Of a DNA stretch of 64,000 nucleotides, positions 27,201 to 35,594 are shown piece after piece. The notes below the pieces were generated by a model. It was not told the origin of the DNA. It ran no database searches and was given only the letters and a program-made list of their open reading frames with translations. Origin of the DNA: Nitrospirota bacterium (lineage in GTDB: Bacteria > Nitrospirota > Thermodesulfovibrionia > Thermodesulfovibrionales > UBA6898); NCBI GenBank assembly GCA_016235245.1, contig JACRLO010000014.1, positions 1 to 64,000 on the forward strand, in the 5' to 3' direction. A program made the translations under genes and the position numbers. The first letter of the stretch is position 1; each line of letters begins with the position of its first letter.

Positions 27201-28182
27201 GCTTGAAGATATGAGAAGGCTCAGGGGTGTCTGGGAGGAGACGAGTTATCAGTTAGACAGGCTCCAGAGAAATCCTGCATCTGCATGGCAGGAGAAGGAG
27301 ACTGTCTATAACAGGAAGGGGCAGACGTTCAGTCTTTCTTTTGTTCCAGAGGATACTGCTCAGGAGATTCTGGAACGAAACGGCAAGCCCAAAGTTGCTA
27401 TTATCCGCGACGAGGGCAGCAACGGAGACCGGGAGATGACCTCAGCCTTTTTCCAGGCAGGGTTCGAGACCTGGGATGTTACCATGACCGATTTTCTTGA
27501 GCAGAAGGTGAGCCTTGAGAATTTCAGAGGCGTGGTCTTTGTCGGCGGGTTCAGTTATGCGGACGTGCTCGATTCTGCAAAGGGATGGGCAGGCGTCATA
27601 CGCTTCAATAAGGAGATCTATCAGCAGTTTCAGACCTTCTATAACAGGCCTGATACCTTCAGCCTCGGCGTATGCAATGGATGCCAGCTTTCGGCACTCC
27701 TTGGCTGGGTGCCGTGGCAGGGCATAGATAACGAGAAGCAGCCGCGCTTTATCCATAATACCTCCGGCAGGTTTGAATCACGCTTCTCATCCCTGAAGAT
27801 ACTGGAAAGTCCGTCAATCATGCTGAAGGGCATGGAGAACTCTGTGCTTGGCGTCTGGGTTGCTCATGGCGAAGGTCATGCTTATTTCCCGGACAGTTCA
27901 ATAAAAGAGCGGGTCCTTCGCGAAGGCCTCGCGCCTGCGCGCTATGCCGATGATAACGGCAACCCTACCGAGGTCTATCCCTTTAACCCCAACGGCTCTC
28001 CTGAAGGCATTGCAGCGCTCTGTTCGCCAGACGGCAGACATCTTGCCATCATGCCGCACCCGGAGCGTGTATTTCTGAAATGGCAGTGGGCATATATGCC
28101 TGAGCAGTGGAAAAGGGAACTTGATGCATCGCCGTGGCTCAGGATGTTCCAGAATGCCAGAAACTGGTGCGAACGGCCCTGA
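24238..28182 (+). CDS. purL: Phosphoribosylformylglycinamidine synthase, large single-chain form
   Basis: At 1314 residues this is the long form that fuses PurS-like, PurL and PurQ parts, as in E. coli. The ATP-site region has FTAETHNFPSGVAPFPGAET, and a second half-repeat follows around residue 680. The C-terminal glutaminase domain (about 1055-1310) has the nucleophile in LGVCNGCQL and the histidine and glutamate in MPHPERV. It converts FGAR, glutamine and ATP to FGAM. Position directly after purB supports a purine operon; many related anaerobes use split PurS/L/Q instead. Confidence 0.95.
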   Translation: MPLIYRYKTPAVSEAKKKDLLARAKKAISGSIRNIETEFCFYIDASAPLTADESELLRWLLSETFEPDQYSEVSFLTNLQSSAPNSCLIEIGPRMNFTTAWSANAVAVCHSCGLNKITRMERSRCYWIESAKKLDAARIAKFAESLHDRMTECMYPEQLKTFETGIRPEPVISIPLIEEGRAALEKINREMGLGLDDWDIDYYYNLFVKDIGRNPTNVECFDLSQSNSEHSRHWFFRGRLVVDGNEVPGNLMKIIKQTLDARPGNSVIAFKDNSSAIRGYAIETIIPEKPGNVSRFKKVKRDYNIIFTAETHNFPSGVAPFPGAETGTGGRIRDVQATGTGSLFIAGTAAYCVGNLNIPGYALPWEDSSFAYPSNLASPLAIEIQASDGASDYGNKFGEPMIQGFTRSLGMRLPDHERREWLKPIMFTAGVGQMDARHSEKNEPAKGMFVTKVGGPAYRIGMGGGAASSMIQGQNVAELDFNAVQRGDAEMEQKMNRVIRACVELGDRNPIVSIHDQGAGGNCNVVKEIIYPAGAKIEIRKVQLGDNTLSVLEIWGAEYQEQNALLISPERSEEFLSLCRREKVPCAFIGEISGDGYIVLHDETDGSTPVNLHLEKILGSMPQKTFVLDRIKRERVPLALPEGLTVRDALDRVLRLISVGSKRFLASKVDRSVTGLIAQQQCVGPLQLTVSDVAVIAQSHFGTTGAAISIGEQPLKGLIDPAAMARMSVAEAVTNIMWAKISSLEDIKCSGNWMWAPKLPGEGADLYDAAIAMRDIMIGLGIAIDGGKDSLSMAAKVTNADGTTEIVKSPGTLVISAYATCQDIQKIVTPDIKQPGKSRLIFIDMSNGRHRTGGSALAQCYGQVGNESPDVDDVAMLKNGFAAIQECIDKGLILSGHDRSDGGLAATLLEMAFAGNCGIEIKMTSPDGGGDALSVLFAEELGIVIEYQPKHMRKIRKILEEKNVSYQQIGRTTRKKEISISIDGESVLLEDMRRLRGVWEETSYQLDRLQRNPASAWQEKETVYNRKGQTFSLSFVPEDTAQEILERNGKPKVAIIRDEGSNGDREMTSAFFQAGFETWDVTMTDFLEQKVSLENFRGVVFVGGFSYADVLDSAKGWAGVIRFNKEIYQQFQTFYNRPDTFSLGVCNGCQLSALLGWVPWQGIDNEKQPRFIHNTSGRFESRFSSLKILESPSIMLKGMENSVLGVWVAHGEGHAYFPDSSIKERVLREGLAPARYADDNGNPTEVYPFNPNGSPEGIAALCSPDGRHLAIMPHPERVFLKWQWAYMPEQWKRELDASPWLRMFQNARNWCERP

Positions 28183-28279
28183 TCAGCATTGCTTTGACCT
28201 GGTTGTGCATCAAGACAGCGGGTGATAAATTTACGCTGCTTCAGACATAAGTTATTATTATAAAAAAATAAGCGGCAGC

Positions 28280-28309
28280 TTGACAGATCACGCATTGTCA
28301 TGGTATCAA
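28280..28309 (+). promoter_or_regulatory. Candidate promoter of the rnf operon
   Basis: TTGACA (28280-28285) and TATCAA (28304-28309) are 18 bp apart, about 45 bp upstream of the rnfC start. The -10 box departs from TATAAT at two positions. Confidence 0.45.
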
Positions 28310-28355
28310 ATAGTGTTTTTTGTTCTCCCAAAATCCCAAGGAGGAAATCTTCATA

Positions 28356-29663
28356 ATGGGCACAGCAACGTTTAAAGGCGGGATACATCCGCCTGACAAG
28401 AAGGAATTGGCTGCCAACTCACCTATCATTGATGCAAAAGCCCCCAAGATCGTGGTCATTCCTCTCAGCCAGCATATCGGCGCACCCTGTAACGCTGTCG
28501 TATCAATCGGGCAGGAAGTGAAGAAAGGAGAGGTTGTGGGAGAAGCGTCAGCCTTTGTCTCATCGCCTGTTCATGCTTCGGTTTCCGGCAAGGTGGTTGC
28601 GATCGGCGAGTTCCCCAATGCCATGGGCAGGATGATCAATTCTATTGTTATAGAGAATGACAACAAAGAAGAATGGGCAGTGCTCAGGGACAACCCTGAT
28701 TATATGAGTCTTTCGGCGGATGAGCTCAAGGACAAGGTTAAAGCAGCAGGCATTGTCGGCATGGGCGGCGCAGCCTTTCCGACTGTCGTTAAATTATCAC
28801 CGCCCAAGGAAAAGACCATTGATGCGATCCTTCTGAACGGCGCAGAGTGCGAGCCGTATCTTACGGCAGACTACCGGCTCATGCTCGAAAAGCCCCGGGA
28901 GATCATCGAGGGCCTCAAGATCACGATGAGGATCCGCGGTGTGCAGAAGGGATATATAGGGATTGAGGACAACAAGCCTGAGGCAATAGCAAAGATGAAG
29001 GAAGCTGCCGCAGGAGAATCGGACATCAGCATCATTACCTGCGAGGTGAAATATCCGCAGGGTGCCGAGAAGATGCTTATTAAGGCAGCGTTGGGTCGAG
29101 AAGTCCCCCCCAGGGCGCTCCCCATGGATGTCGGCGTTGTTGTCCAGAATGTGGGCACAGCGCTTGCGATCTATGAGGCGGCGCGGTTCGGCAAGCCCCT
29201 GATCGAAAGGGTCGTGACCGTGACCGGGGAAGGCATAAAACAGCCGAAGAACCTTATGGCCAGGATCGGTTCAAAGGTCGGCGATCTGATCGAAGAATGC
29301 GGCGGATTGAAAAACGGCGTTGCAAAGGTCATCTCAGGCGGCCCGATGATGGGATTTGCCCTTTCTTCCCTCGATGTTGCTGTTACAAAGGGCACGTCCG
29401 GTATTCTGGTCATTCCGGATGAGATCGTTACGCATACCGAGGAGTTCGGTCCTTGTATCCGTTGCGGCAGGTGCATCGACATCTGCCCTATGGGCCTGAT
29501 GCCCTCCATGCTGAGCGTGCTCTCGGAAAAAGGGTTTTACGAAGATGCAAAGGAATATAATCTGTTCGACTGTTTTGAGTGCGGCTCCTGCGCGTATGTA
29601 TGCCCGTCAAAGAGGCCGATCGTTCAGCTCGTAAGATTAGCGAAATCCATGGTAAAGCCGTAA
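28356..29663 (+). CDS. rnfC: Rnf complex subunit C, Fe-S/NADH-binding
   Basis: The start is ATG 28356, eight bases after AAGGAGGA; the frame extends 12 codons further upstream without a ribosome site. The 435-residue protein has GGAAFPTVVKL and LNGAECEPYLTADYRLM, typical of the NADH/FMN-binding region shared with NuoF. Two [4Fe-4S] motifs near the C-terminus follow: CIRCGRCIDICP and CFECGSCAYVCP. It passes electrons between NADH and the membrane part of Rnf. It opens the operon rnfCDGEAB, the order found in Acetobacterium. Confidence 0.95.
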   Translation: MGTATFKGGIHPPDKKELAANSPIIDAKAPKIVVIPLSQHIGAPCNAVVSIGQEVKKGEVVGEASAFVSSPVHASVSGKVVAIGEFPNAMGRMINSIVIENDNKEEWAVLRDNPDYMSLSADELKDKVKAAGIVGMGGAAFPTVVKLSPPKEKTIDAILLNGAECEPYLTADYRLMLEKPREIIEGLKITMRIRGVQKGYIGIEDNKPEAIAKMKEAAAGESDISIITCEVKYPQGAEKMLIKAALGREVPPRALPMDVGVVVQNVGTALAIYEAARFGKPLIERVVTVTGEGIKQPKNLMARIGSKVGDLIEECGGLKNGVAKVISGGPMMGFALSSLDVAVTKGTSGILVIPDEIVTHTEEFGPCIRCGRCIDICPMGLMPSMLSVLSEKGFYEDAKEYNLFDCFECGSCAYVCPSKRPIVQLVRLAKSMVKP

Positions 29664-29673
29664 GGAGATATAG

Positions 29674-30729
29674 ATGGAGGCAACGAAAAAAGAACAATTG
29701 ATCGTATCGGTAAGTCCCCATGTGAGGAGCGACGAGACCACAAGCCGCATCATGTGGACCGTGAGTATTGCGCTCATGCCTGCCATGCTCGCGGGCGTTT
29801 ATTTCTTCGGTCTCAAGGGGATCTTCGTCACCGCACTCTGCATTATCAGCTGTATGATATCCGAGCAGTGGTATCTGAAGATGGTCGGCAAAAAGTCGGT
29901 CGTAAGCGACGGCAGCGCCTTTCTTACGGGACTGCTCCTTGGCATGAACATGCCGGCGTCTCTCTGGTCATTTTCGCCTTTTACCCTACATGTGCCGGTC
30001 ATCGCTTCGTTTGTTGCGATCGTCATAACCAAGCAGCTCTTTGGCGGACTTGGCTTCAATGTCTTCAATCCTGCTCTGATCGGAAGGGCGTTTGCCCTCA
30101 TATCCTGGCCAAAGGCAATGACCATCTGGAACGAACCGGCTGCCGCTTTTTTTGCCATGGACGCAAAAACGACGGCGACCCCGCTGGGCGTATTAAAGGA
30201 AGAAGGAATAACCAAGCTGATCGAGGTGTTCGGTGACAAGATGAATCTGTATATGCATCTGCTGACCGGCAACAGGGCAGGCTCGATCGGCGAGGTGTCA
30301 GCCATTGCCATCCTGATCGGCGGCCTTTTTCTCCTGTACAAGAAATATATAACCTGGCATATTCCTGTGTCATTCCTTGGTACGGTGGCAGTAATGGCAT
30401 ATGTGTTTGGCGGCAAGGACCCTGCAACCGGCAAGATGATCCTGATGGCCGGCGATCCGATCATTCATCTTTTGAGCGGAGGTCTGATGTTAGGTGCCTG
30501 GTTCATGGCAACCGACTATGTCACTTCGCCGTCTGTCAGAAATGGCCAGATTCTCTTCGGTATCGGCTGCGGTTTCCTTACCATGCTCATCCGGCTTAAA
30601 GGCGGGTTTCCCGAAGGCGTCATGTTCGCGATACTTATCATGAACTGCTTTGCTCCCCTGATCGACCGCAGCTTCCAGTCAAAGGTCTTCGGTGCCGTGA
30701 AGCAGGTAACGGCAAAGGAGAGCAAATAA
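29674..30729 (+). CDS. rnfD: Rnf complex subunit D, FMN-carrying membrane protein
   Basis: The 351-residue protein has eight or more membrane helices. GGLGFNVFNPALIGRAF is the NqrB/RnfD signature. The threonine-containing DAKTTATPLG segment corresponds to the site that carries covalently bound FMN through a phosphoester bond. It forms part of the ion-pumping core. The stop codon overlaps the ATG of rnfG by one base (TAATG), so the two are translationally coupled. Confidence 0.93.
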   Translation: MEATKKEQLIVSVSPHVRSDETTSRIMWTVSIALMPAMLAGVYFFGLKGIFVTALCIISCMISEQWYLKMVGKKSVVSDGSAFLTGLLLGMNMPASLWSFSPFTLHVPVIASFVAIVITKQLFGGLGFNVFNPALIGRAFALISWPKAMTIWNEPAAAFFAMDAKTTATPLGVLKEEGITKLIEVFGDKMNLYMHLLTGNRAGSIGEVSAIAILIGGLFLLYKKYITWHIPVSFLGTVAVMAYVFGGKDPATGKMILMAGDPIIHLLSGGLMLGAWFMATDYVTSPSVRNGQILFGIGCGFLTMLIRLKGGFPEGVMFAILIMNCFAPLIDRSFQSKVFGAVKQVTAKESK

Positions 30730-31319
30730 TGACCGGCAAGGACATTTTCAAGATAACCTTAAACCTCGTCATCGTCTATCTTATCGGCGGCTTTATTCTT
30801 GCATTTGTCTACGCAAATGCTTCGCCGAAGATCTTTCAGAATAATGAAAAGGCTGAGCAGGATGCGCTGAAGCTCCTGATCCCCGGAGCTGACTTTAAGA
30901 AGCTCGGGGACTGGACGATCCACGATAAGCATGCCAAATACTTTGAAGCCAAAAAAGGCGGCGAAACCGTCGGGTATGTTATCCAGTCTTTTGGTAAAGG
31001 ATATTCAAGCTACATAAATACCTTTGTTGCGGTGGACAAGGATTTCAAGGTCCAGAAGATCAATATCCTCGGTCACGGTGAGACGCCGGGACTGGGCGAT
31101 GAGATCGAGACCGATTCTTTCAAGGCGCAGTTTGCGGGCAAGGACATTGAACATCTGAAAGTAATGAAAACAGAGACCACGGAATATATCCAGGCCATCT
31201 CGGGGGCAACGATCTCGACCCGTGCCGTTTCTGAAGACGCGGTAAAGAATGGTGTAGCTTTTCTCATAAAGACGATCAGGGAAGGAGGCAATACGGATGT
31301 CCAGCACCAGCACAATTAA
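30729..31319 (+). CDS. rnfG: Rnf complex subunit G, periplasmic FMN-binding protein
   Basis: One N-terminal membrane helix (about residues 10-28) anchors the 196-residue protein. The FMN-binding domain ends with AISGATISTRAVSEDAVKNG, where the second threonine of SGATxST carries covalent FMN. It belongs to the NqrC/RnfG family and relays electrons on the outer face of the membrane. The gene overlaps rnfD by one base and rnfE by 23 bases. Confidence 0.94.
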   Translation: MTGKDIFKITLNLVIVYLIGGFILAFVYANASPKIFQNNEKAEQDALKLLIPGADFKKLGDWTIHDKHAKYFEAKKGGETVGYVIQSFGKGYSSYINTFVAVDKDFKVQKINILGHGETPGLGDEIETDSFKAQFAGKDIEHLKVMKTETTEYIQAISGATISTRAVSEDAVKNGVAFLIKTIREGGNTDVQHQHN

Positions 31320-31950
31320 TCTCAAAGAGCTGTTTCTTAACGGGATCGTTAAAGAGAATACGATCTTCAAACTCGCGCTGAGCCTATGCCCTTCGATTGC
31401 GGTTACGAACAATTTAAAGAACGGGATATTTATGGGACTGGCAGTACTGTTTGTCCAGACGATGGTGAACCTTACCATCTCCCTGATGAGAAAAGTCATA
31501 CAGCCGAAGGTACGATTACCGATCTTTATGCTCGTTATCTCAGGGTGGGTCACGATAACCCAGATGTTGATGGCTGCTTTTGTGCCGGATGTCTATGCCA
31601 AGGTAGGTCTCTATGTTGCCCTGATCGTTGCTTTTGCATCGATCCTGGCAAGGGCAGAGATGTTCGCGTCCAAAAACAGCATTGTACCCTCCATGGTTGA
31701 CGGTCTTGGCATGGGTGTCGGATTTTTATTTGCTCTTACGGTGATCAGCTTCTTCAGAGAACTGGTCGGCAAAGGGTCATTGACTGTTCCCACGGGACTC
31801 TCGACCCAGCATGTTTTTACGTTTATCAATACAAAGCCTGTTCTGATCATGGTTCTGCCTGCAGGCGGCTTCCTTGCGGTCGGAATACTCATGGCCCTCT
31901 TCAACTGGATCGATATCCGGTACATGAAGAAGGGCGCGGTTTCGCATTAG
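31297..31950 (+). CDS. rnfE: Rnf complex subunit E, membrane protein
   Basis: The 217-residue protein has six hydrophobic helices and the opening NGIVKENTIFKLALSLCPSI, a hallmark of NqrD/RnfE. The cysteine in LCPS belongs to the intramembrane Fe-S site formed with RnfA. The start ATG 31297 lies within the end of rnfG and has AAGGAGGC upstream, so I keep the 23-bp overlap. RnfE with RnfA forms the pseudo-symmetric core of the ion pump. Confidence 0.94.
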   Translation: MSSTSTINLKELFLNGIVKENTIFKLALSLCPSIAVTNNLKNGIFMGLAVLFVQTMVNLTISLMRKVIQPKVRLPIFMLVISGWVTITQMLMAAFVPDVYAKVGLYVALIVAFASILARAEMFASKNSIVPSMVDGLGMGVGFLFALTVISFFRELVGKGSLTVPTGLSTQHVFTFINTKPVLIMVLPAGGFLAVGILMALFNWIDIRYMKKGAVSH

Positions 31951-31962
31951 AAGGAGATAACA

Positions 31963-32556
31963 ATGGAAAGCGAATTCATTAAATATTTTGAACTAATCGT
32001 TTCGGCATCGCTCATTAATAATTTCGTTTTTACGCGGTTCCTCGGCCTCTGCATCTTTTTCGGCGTGTCGAAAAAGATGGAGACAGCGGTCGGCATGAGC
32101 ATTACCTTTACCGCGGTCATGATGATCAGTGCGGCAGTCAGCTGGGTTGTGTACACCAAGGTGATGGTGCCTCTTGAAATCGCATATCTGGAGATTATAG
32201 TCTTTATCGGGATCATCGCCGGCCTTGTCCAGGCATCTGATACGATCATGAGGAAAGTATCTCCCGGTCTATACTACAAGTTGGGGATTTACCTTGCGCT
32301 AATCTCGACGAACTGTATCATTCTTGCTGTTCCGCTTGTGAATGCCGGAGAGAAATATACCTTTATTCAGAGCCTTGCCTTTGGACTTGGCTCAGGATTG
32401 GGCTTTGCGCTTGCCTTGATCATTATGGCAAGCATCCGCGAAAAGCTTGAGCTTGCCGATGTACCCGTTGCCTTCAAGGGTCTGCCGATGGCATTTGTGA
32501 TCACCGGCCTGATAGCCCTTGCATTTACCGGATTTTCAGGTCTCATTACGCTGTAA
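31963..32556 (+). CDS. rnfA: Rnf complex subunit A, membrane protein
   Basis: The 197-residue protein has six membrane helices. LINNFVFTRFLGLCIFFGVS near the start and LISTNCIILAVPL in helix 4 carry the two cysteines that bind the shared Fe-S cluster with RnfE. It belongs to the NqrE/RnfA family. AAGGAGATAACA before the ATG is a strong ribosome site. It follows rnfE after 12 bp. Confidence 0.94.
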   Translation: MESEFIKYFELIVSASLINNFVFTRFLGLCIFFGVSKKMETAVGMSITFTAVMMISAAVSWVVYTKVMVPLEIAYLEIIVFIGIIAGLVQASDTIMRKVSPGLYYKLGIYLALISTNCIILAVPLVNAGEKYTFIQSLAFGLGSGLGFALALIIMASIREKLELADVPVAFKGLPMAFVITGLIALAFTGFSGLITL

Positions 32557-32641
32557 ATTTATTGTGCCAGTGTCAGTTATTAGCGGCAGTTTTTCTGACA
32601 CAGACACTTGTTACTGACACTAATTGTTAAGGAGTGATACG

Positions 32642-33814
32642 ATGCTTAATGCTTCTATGATAAGAAAAATATGTGTCTTTGCACTGGCACTGACACTGAC
32701 ACTATTCACCGTCGTCTTTGCAGGTGTTGGCGGCGGGATCGAGGCAAAAGAGAAAATCGATATTGTTCCCCTTGTCAAATGGACGCTCGTCTTCCTGGCA
32801 GGGCTTGGGACTGTTTTCGGCGCCAGCCTTGCCATTGCCGCAAAGAGGTTTGCCGTTGAAGTCGATCCGCGGGTAGAGAAAGTTTTAGACGTGCTTTCCC
32901 ATGCGCATTGCGGAGCCTGCGGATATGCGGGATGCGAGCAGTATGCCGAGGCTGTGGTGAAAAACGCGGATGTTGCGCCGAACCTCTGTACCCCTGCAGG
33001 GGCAAAAGGTGCTGAGGCGGTTGCCCTGATTACCGGGAAAAAGGCTGATATAAAAGAGCCGATCTTTGCACGGATCATGTGCCAGGGTTCGACCAGCAGG
33101 TCAAGAAGGAAGTTTATCTACGAAGGCGTTATTGACTGCAGGGCAGCAGTGCTTGCCGGAGGCGGAGACAAGTCCTGCGCAAATGGCTGTCTCGGGTACG
33201 GCACCTGCACTCGGGTCTGCCCCTTCGATGCCCTGCATATGGGCACTGAAGGCCTTCCGGTTGTTGATATCACAAAATGCACCGGCTGCCGGAAATGCGA
33301 ACAGGCGTGCCCCAAGAAGGTCATCGAGGTTCTTCCTGCATCAAAGATGGTGCTTGTTGGCTGCCATTCAAGGGACAAAGGCGGGGATACCAGAAAAAAC
33401 TGCGATCTTGGCTGCATCGCCTGCGGCGCATGCGTGAAGGTCTGTCCGTTTGACGCGCCGTCCGTACAGAATAACTTCTCGCGTATCGACCCTGCCAAGT
33501 GCAAGGTCTGCGGCCTCTGCGTTGCCAAGTGTCCGACAAAGGCTATTGTGGATCTGCTGCCCATCCGTCCGAAGGCATTTATTACTGAAAAATGTATTGG
33601 CTGTCAGATCTGCACCAAGGTATGCCCCGTTGATGCCCCTGCCGGAGAATTGAAGAAGAAACATGAGATCGATCAGGTAAAGTGCATCGGCTGCGGCATC
33701 TGCACCGCCAAATGCCCTGCACAGGCGATTGACGGGACCTTCAATGCACGGGAAGTATTTGAAGCGGCAGCGGCAAAGAAGGCGAAACAGGCGGCTGCAG
33801 CACCGGCTGCATAA
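32642..33814 (+). CDS. rnfB: Rnf complex subunit B with six ferredoxin-type cluster motifs
   Basis: The start is ATG 32642 after AAGGAGTG. A first hydrophobic segment, about residues 5-25, and a second near 43-63 precede the Fe-S domain AHCGACGYAGCEQYAE. Six further cysteine motifs follow: CANGCLGYGTCTRVCP, CTGCRKCEQACP, CDLGCIACGACVKVCP, CKVCGLCVAKCP, CIGCQICTKVCP and CIGCGICTAKCP. That is more than in short proteobacterial RnfB (about 190 residues) but like the long clostridial and acetogen forms. RnfB takes electrons from ferredoxin. It closes the operon, separated from rnfA by a repeat-rich 85 bp. Confidence 0.94.
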   Translation: MLNASMIRKICVFALALTLTLFTVVFAGVGGGIEAKEKIDIVPLVKWTLVFLAGLGTVFGASLAIAAKRFAVEVDPRVEKVLDVLSHAHCGACGYAGCEQYAEAVVKNADVAPNLCTPAGAKGAEAVALITGKKADIKEPIFARIMCQGSTSRSRRKFIYEGVIDCRAAVLAGGGDKSCANGCLGYGTCTRVCPFDALHMGTEGLPVVDITKCTGCRKCEQACPKKVIEVLPASKMVLVGCHSRDKGGDTRKNCDLGCIACGACVKVCPFDAPSVQNNFSRIDPAKCKVCGLCVAKCPTKAIVDLLPIRPKAFITEKCIGCQICTKVCPVDAPAGELKKKHEIDQVKCIGCGICTAKCPAQAIDGTFNAREVFEAAAAKKAKQAAAAPAA

Positions 33815-33942
33815 AGCAGAACGTTCGTTATTTGACAGAACAGACGAGTTATTACGGATCGCGATTTCGGCATATCAATGCGACATGAGCGTCGTTTCCC
33901 TCGCCGGGGATCTTGCACCCGTCGTAATTTGATATTGTTTTT

Positions 33943-33972
33943 TTGACATCGTTTTATTGTCTGTGGTTTAAT
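33943..33972 (+). promoter_or_regulatory. Promoter of the pyr operon
   Basis: TTGACA (33943-33948) and TTTAAT (33967-33972) are 18 bp apart. Transcription would begin near 33980, so the PyrR-type site at 33990 would lie within the first 25 nucleotides of the RNA. Confidence 0.65.
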
Positions 33973-33989
33973 ATTTTCGCTTTAATAAT

Positions 33990-34003
33990 AGCCCTGTGAG
34001 GCT
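33990..34003 (+). promoter_or_regulatory. PyrR-binding RNA element
   Basis: AGCCCTGTGAGGCT matches the PyrR consensus ARUCCNGNGAGGYU at all but one position. It forms a small hairpin, AGCC with GGCT, with the conserved purine-rich loop. It lies just after the promoter and eight bases before the ribosome site of the 44-codon leader ORF. pyrR itself is the first enzyme gene downstream, so the operon is probably controlled by PyrR and UMP. Confidence 0.72.
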
Positions 34004-34022
34004 AAAAAGCAAAGGAGTCAGC

Positions 34023-34157
34023 GTGAGCTGCATTCGCTACAAAATACCCTTCTCATACACTTTATTAATACCACAGTCAGCTATTCCCTTTTTTGTGATA
34101 TTTTTTCTTTCTCATTACTCATCACCCATTACGCATTACGGTATTCATTATGCCTAA
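34023..34157 (+). CDS. 44-codon leader peptide ORF upstream of pyrR
   Basis: GTG 34023 is preceded by AAAGGAG (34011-34017) at good spacing. The frame runs 44 codons and its stop overlaps the pyrR start (TATGCCTAA). pyrR has no ribosome site of its own, so it probably depends on translation of this ORF. The peptide is rich in Phe and Ile because the RNA is U-rich, with two T6 runs. Length and some residues (CIR near the start, PFF in the middle) resemble the 44-residue E. coli PyrL leader as I remember it. The 3' third is a dispersed ATTAC repeat. Confidence 0.55.
   Translation: MSCIRYKIPFSYTLLIPQSAIPFFVIFFLSHYSSPITHYGIHYA
34111..34140. repeat. ATTAC-type dispersed repeat before pyrR
   Basis: The run at 34111-34140, starting CTCATTACTCATCACCCATT, is closely related to 16383-16412 (before glnA) and 43097-43132. 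All three lie in the same orientation directly before or at the start of a gene. Confidence 0.6.
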
Positions 34158-34674
34158 AGAACTTCTGGATAAAAAAGATATAGAACGGGCAATCACGCGT
34201 ATGGCCCATGAAATCATTGAAAAGAACAAGGGCGTCCGGGACATCTGCCTGGTCGGCATTCAGCGCGGAGGTGTACACATAGCGCATCGGCTGAGCGCAA
34301 AACTGAAGGAGATAGAAGGAAGCGACCTGCCGGTAGGCACCCTTGATATATCTCTTTACCGCGACGATCTGAATGTCAGGGCAGAACAGCCTGTGGTCCG
34401 CCGGACCCAGGTGCCCTGTGAGATCAATGACCAGAAGATCGTGCTTATTGATGATGTGCTCTTTACCGGCAGATCGATCCGCGCTGCCATGGATGCGATC
34501 ATGGACCTCGGCAGGCCCTCTGCAATACAGCTGGCCGTGCTGGTGGACAGAGGCCACAGGGAACTGCCCATCAAGGCCGACTATGTTGGGAAGAACATCC
34601 CGACCTCAATGAACGAAACCGTAAAGGTTCAACTGACCGAGGACGGAGAAGAAGACCGGGTGGTGCTCGCATGA
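34150..34674 (+). CDS. pyrR: Bifunctional pyr operon regulator / uracil phosphoribosyltransferase
   Basis: The 174-residue protein has the phosphoribosyltransferase signature [20 protein letters not shown] and [12 protein letters not shown], as in PyrR. PyrR binds a hairpin in its own operon's RNA when UMP is high, and has weak uracil phosphoribosyltransferase activity. A matching RNA site lies 147 bp upstream. No ribosome site precedes the ATG; the leader ORF overlaps it instead. Its last four bases overlap pyrB. Confidence 0.94.
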   Translation: MPKELLDKKDIERAITRMAHEIIEKNKGVRDICLVGIQRGGVHIAHRLSAKLKEIEGSDLPVGTLDISLYRDDLNVRAEQPVVRRTQVPCEINDQKIVLIDDVLFTGRSIRAAMDAIMDLGRPSAIQLAVLVDRGHRELPIKADYVGKNIPTSMNETVKVQLTEDGEEDRVVLA

Positions 34675-35594
34675 GCCTCACGTCCAAAGACCTTATCAGC
34701 ATCAAGGACATCAGCCCTGAGGAGATTGAACTTATCCTTGAAACAGCCGCAGGATTTAAGGATGTGCTCGGCAGGGACATCAAAAAGGTGCCTGCACTCC
34801 GGGGCAAGACGACCGTCAACCTCTTTTATGAACCTTCAACGCGCACGCGGACATCTTTTGAGGTTGCCGCAAAAAGGCTCAGCACTGATGTCATCAACAT
34901 AGCCACCTCAACCAGCAGCGTGGTTAAGGGCGAAACCCTGCTCGATACAGCCAAAACAGTACTGGCGCTTGGTGCGGATATTGTAGTGATCAGGCATAGC
35001 TGCTCGGGAACACCGCATTTCCTTGCAAGAAATATTGAGGCCTCTGTGGTGAATGCGGGTGACGGCACAAATGAACATCCCACGCAGGCACTGCTCGATC
35101 TCTTCACCATTCAGGAGAAGAAAGGCAGCATCAAGGGCCTTGAGGTGGCGATCGTCGGAGACATACTGCATAGCAGGGTCGCAAAATCGGATATCTATGC
35201 GCTCACAAAGCTCGGTGCTAACGTGCGGCTCATTGGTCCTCCGACGCTTGTGCCTGACTGTCTGAAAGACCTCGGCGTCAGCGTTTATTTTGACATGAAT
35301 GCAGGGCTTGAAGGCGTTGATGTGATCATGATGCTCAGGATCCAGCTTGAGCGGCAGGGCAAGGGGTTCTTTCCTTCCACCCACGAATATTTCAGGAATT
35401 GGGGCCTAACTGCTGCCAGGGTCTCCCGGGCAAAAGAAGATGCGATCATCATGCATCCCGGCCCCATGAACCGGGGCATCGAAATAGCGTCAGAGGTTGC
35501 TGACAGCGACCGATCGGTAATCCTCGATCAGGTGACCAACGGCATCGCCGTGCGCATGGCAGTGCTCTATCTGGTTTCAGGAGTCAAGTCATGA
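34671..35594 (+). CDS. pyrB: Aspartate carbamoyltransferase catalytic chain
   Basis: The 307-residue enzyme has the carbamoyl-phosphate motif [12 protein letters not shown] and the second site [26 protein letters not shown] corresponds to the aspartate-binding loop region. It joins carbamoyl phosphate and aspartate to form carbamoyl-aspartate. No pyrI regulatory chain is nearby, so it may work as the unregulated trimer or with PyrC. It overlaps pyrR by four bases (ATGA) and pyrC by four bases. Confidence 0.96.
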   Translation: MSLTSKDLISIKDISPEEIELILETAAGFKDVLGRDIKKVPALRGKTTVNLFYEPSTRTRTSFEVAAKRLSTDVINIATSTSSVVKGETLLDTAKTVLALGADIVVIRHSCSGTPHFLARNIEASVVNAGDGTNEHPTQALLDLFTIQEKKGSIKGLEVAIVGDILHSRVAKSDIYALTKLGANVRLIGPPTLVPDCLKDLGVSVYFDMNAGLEGVDVIMMLRIQLERQGKGFFPSTHEYFRNWGLTAARVSRAKEDAIIMHPGPMNRGIEIASEVADSDRSVILDQVTNGIAVRMAVLYLVSGVKS

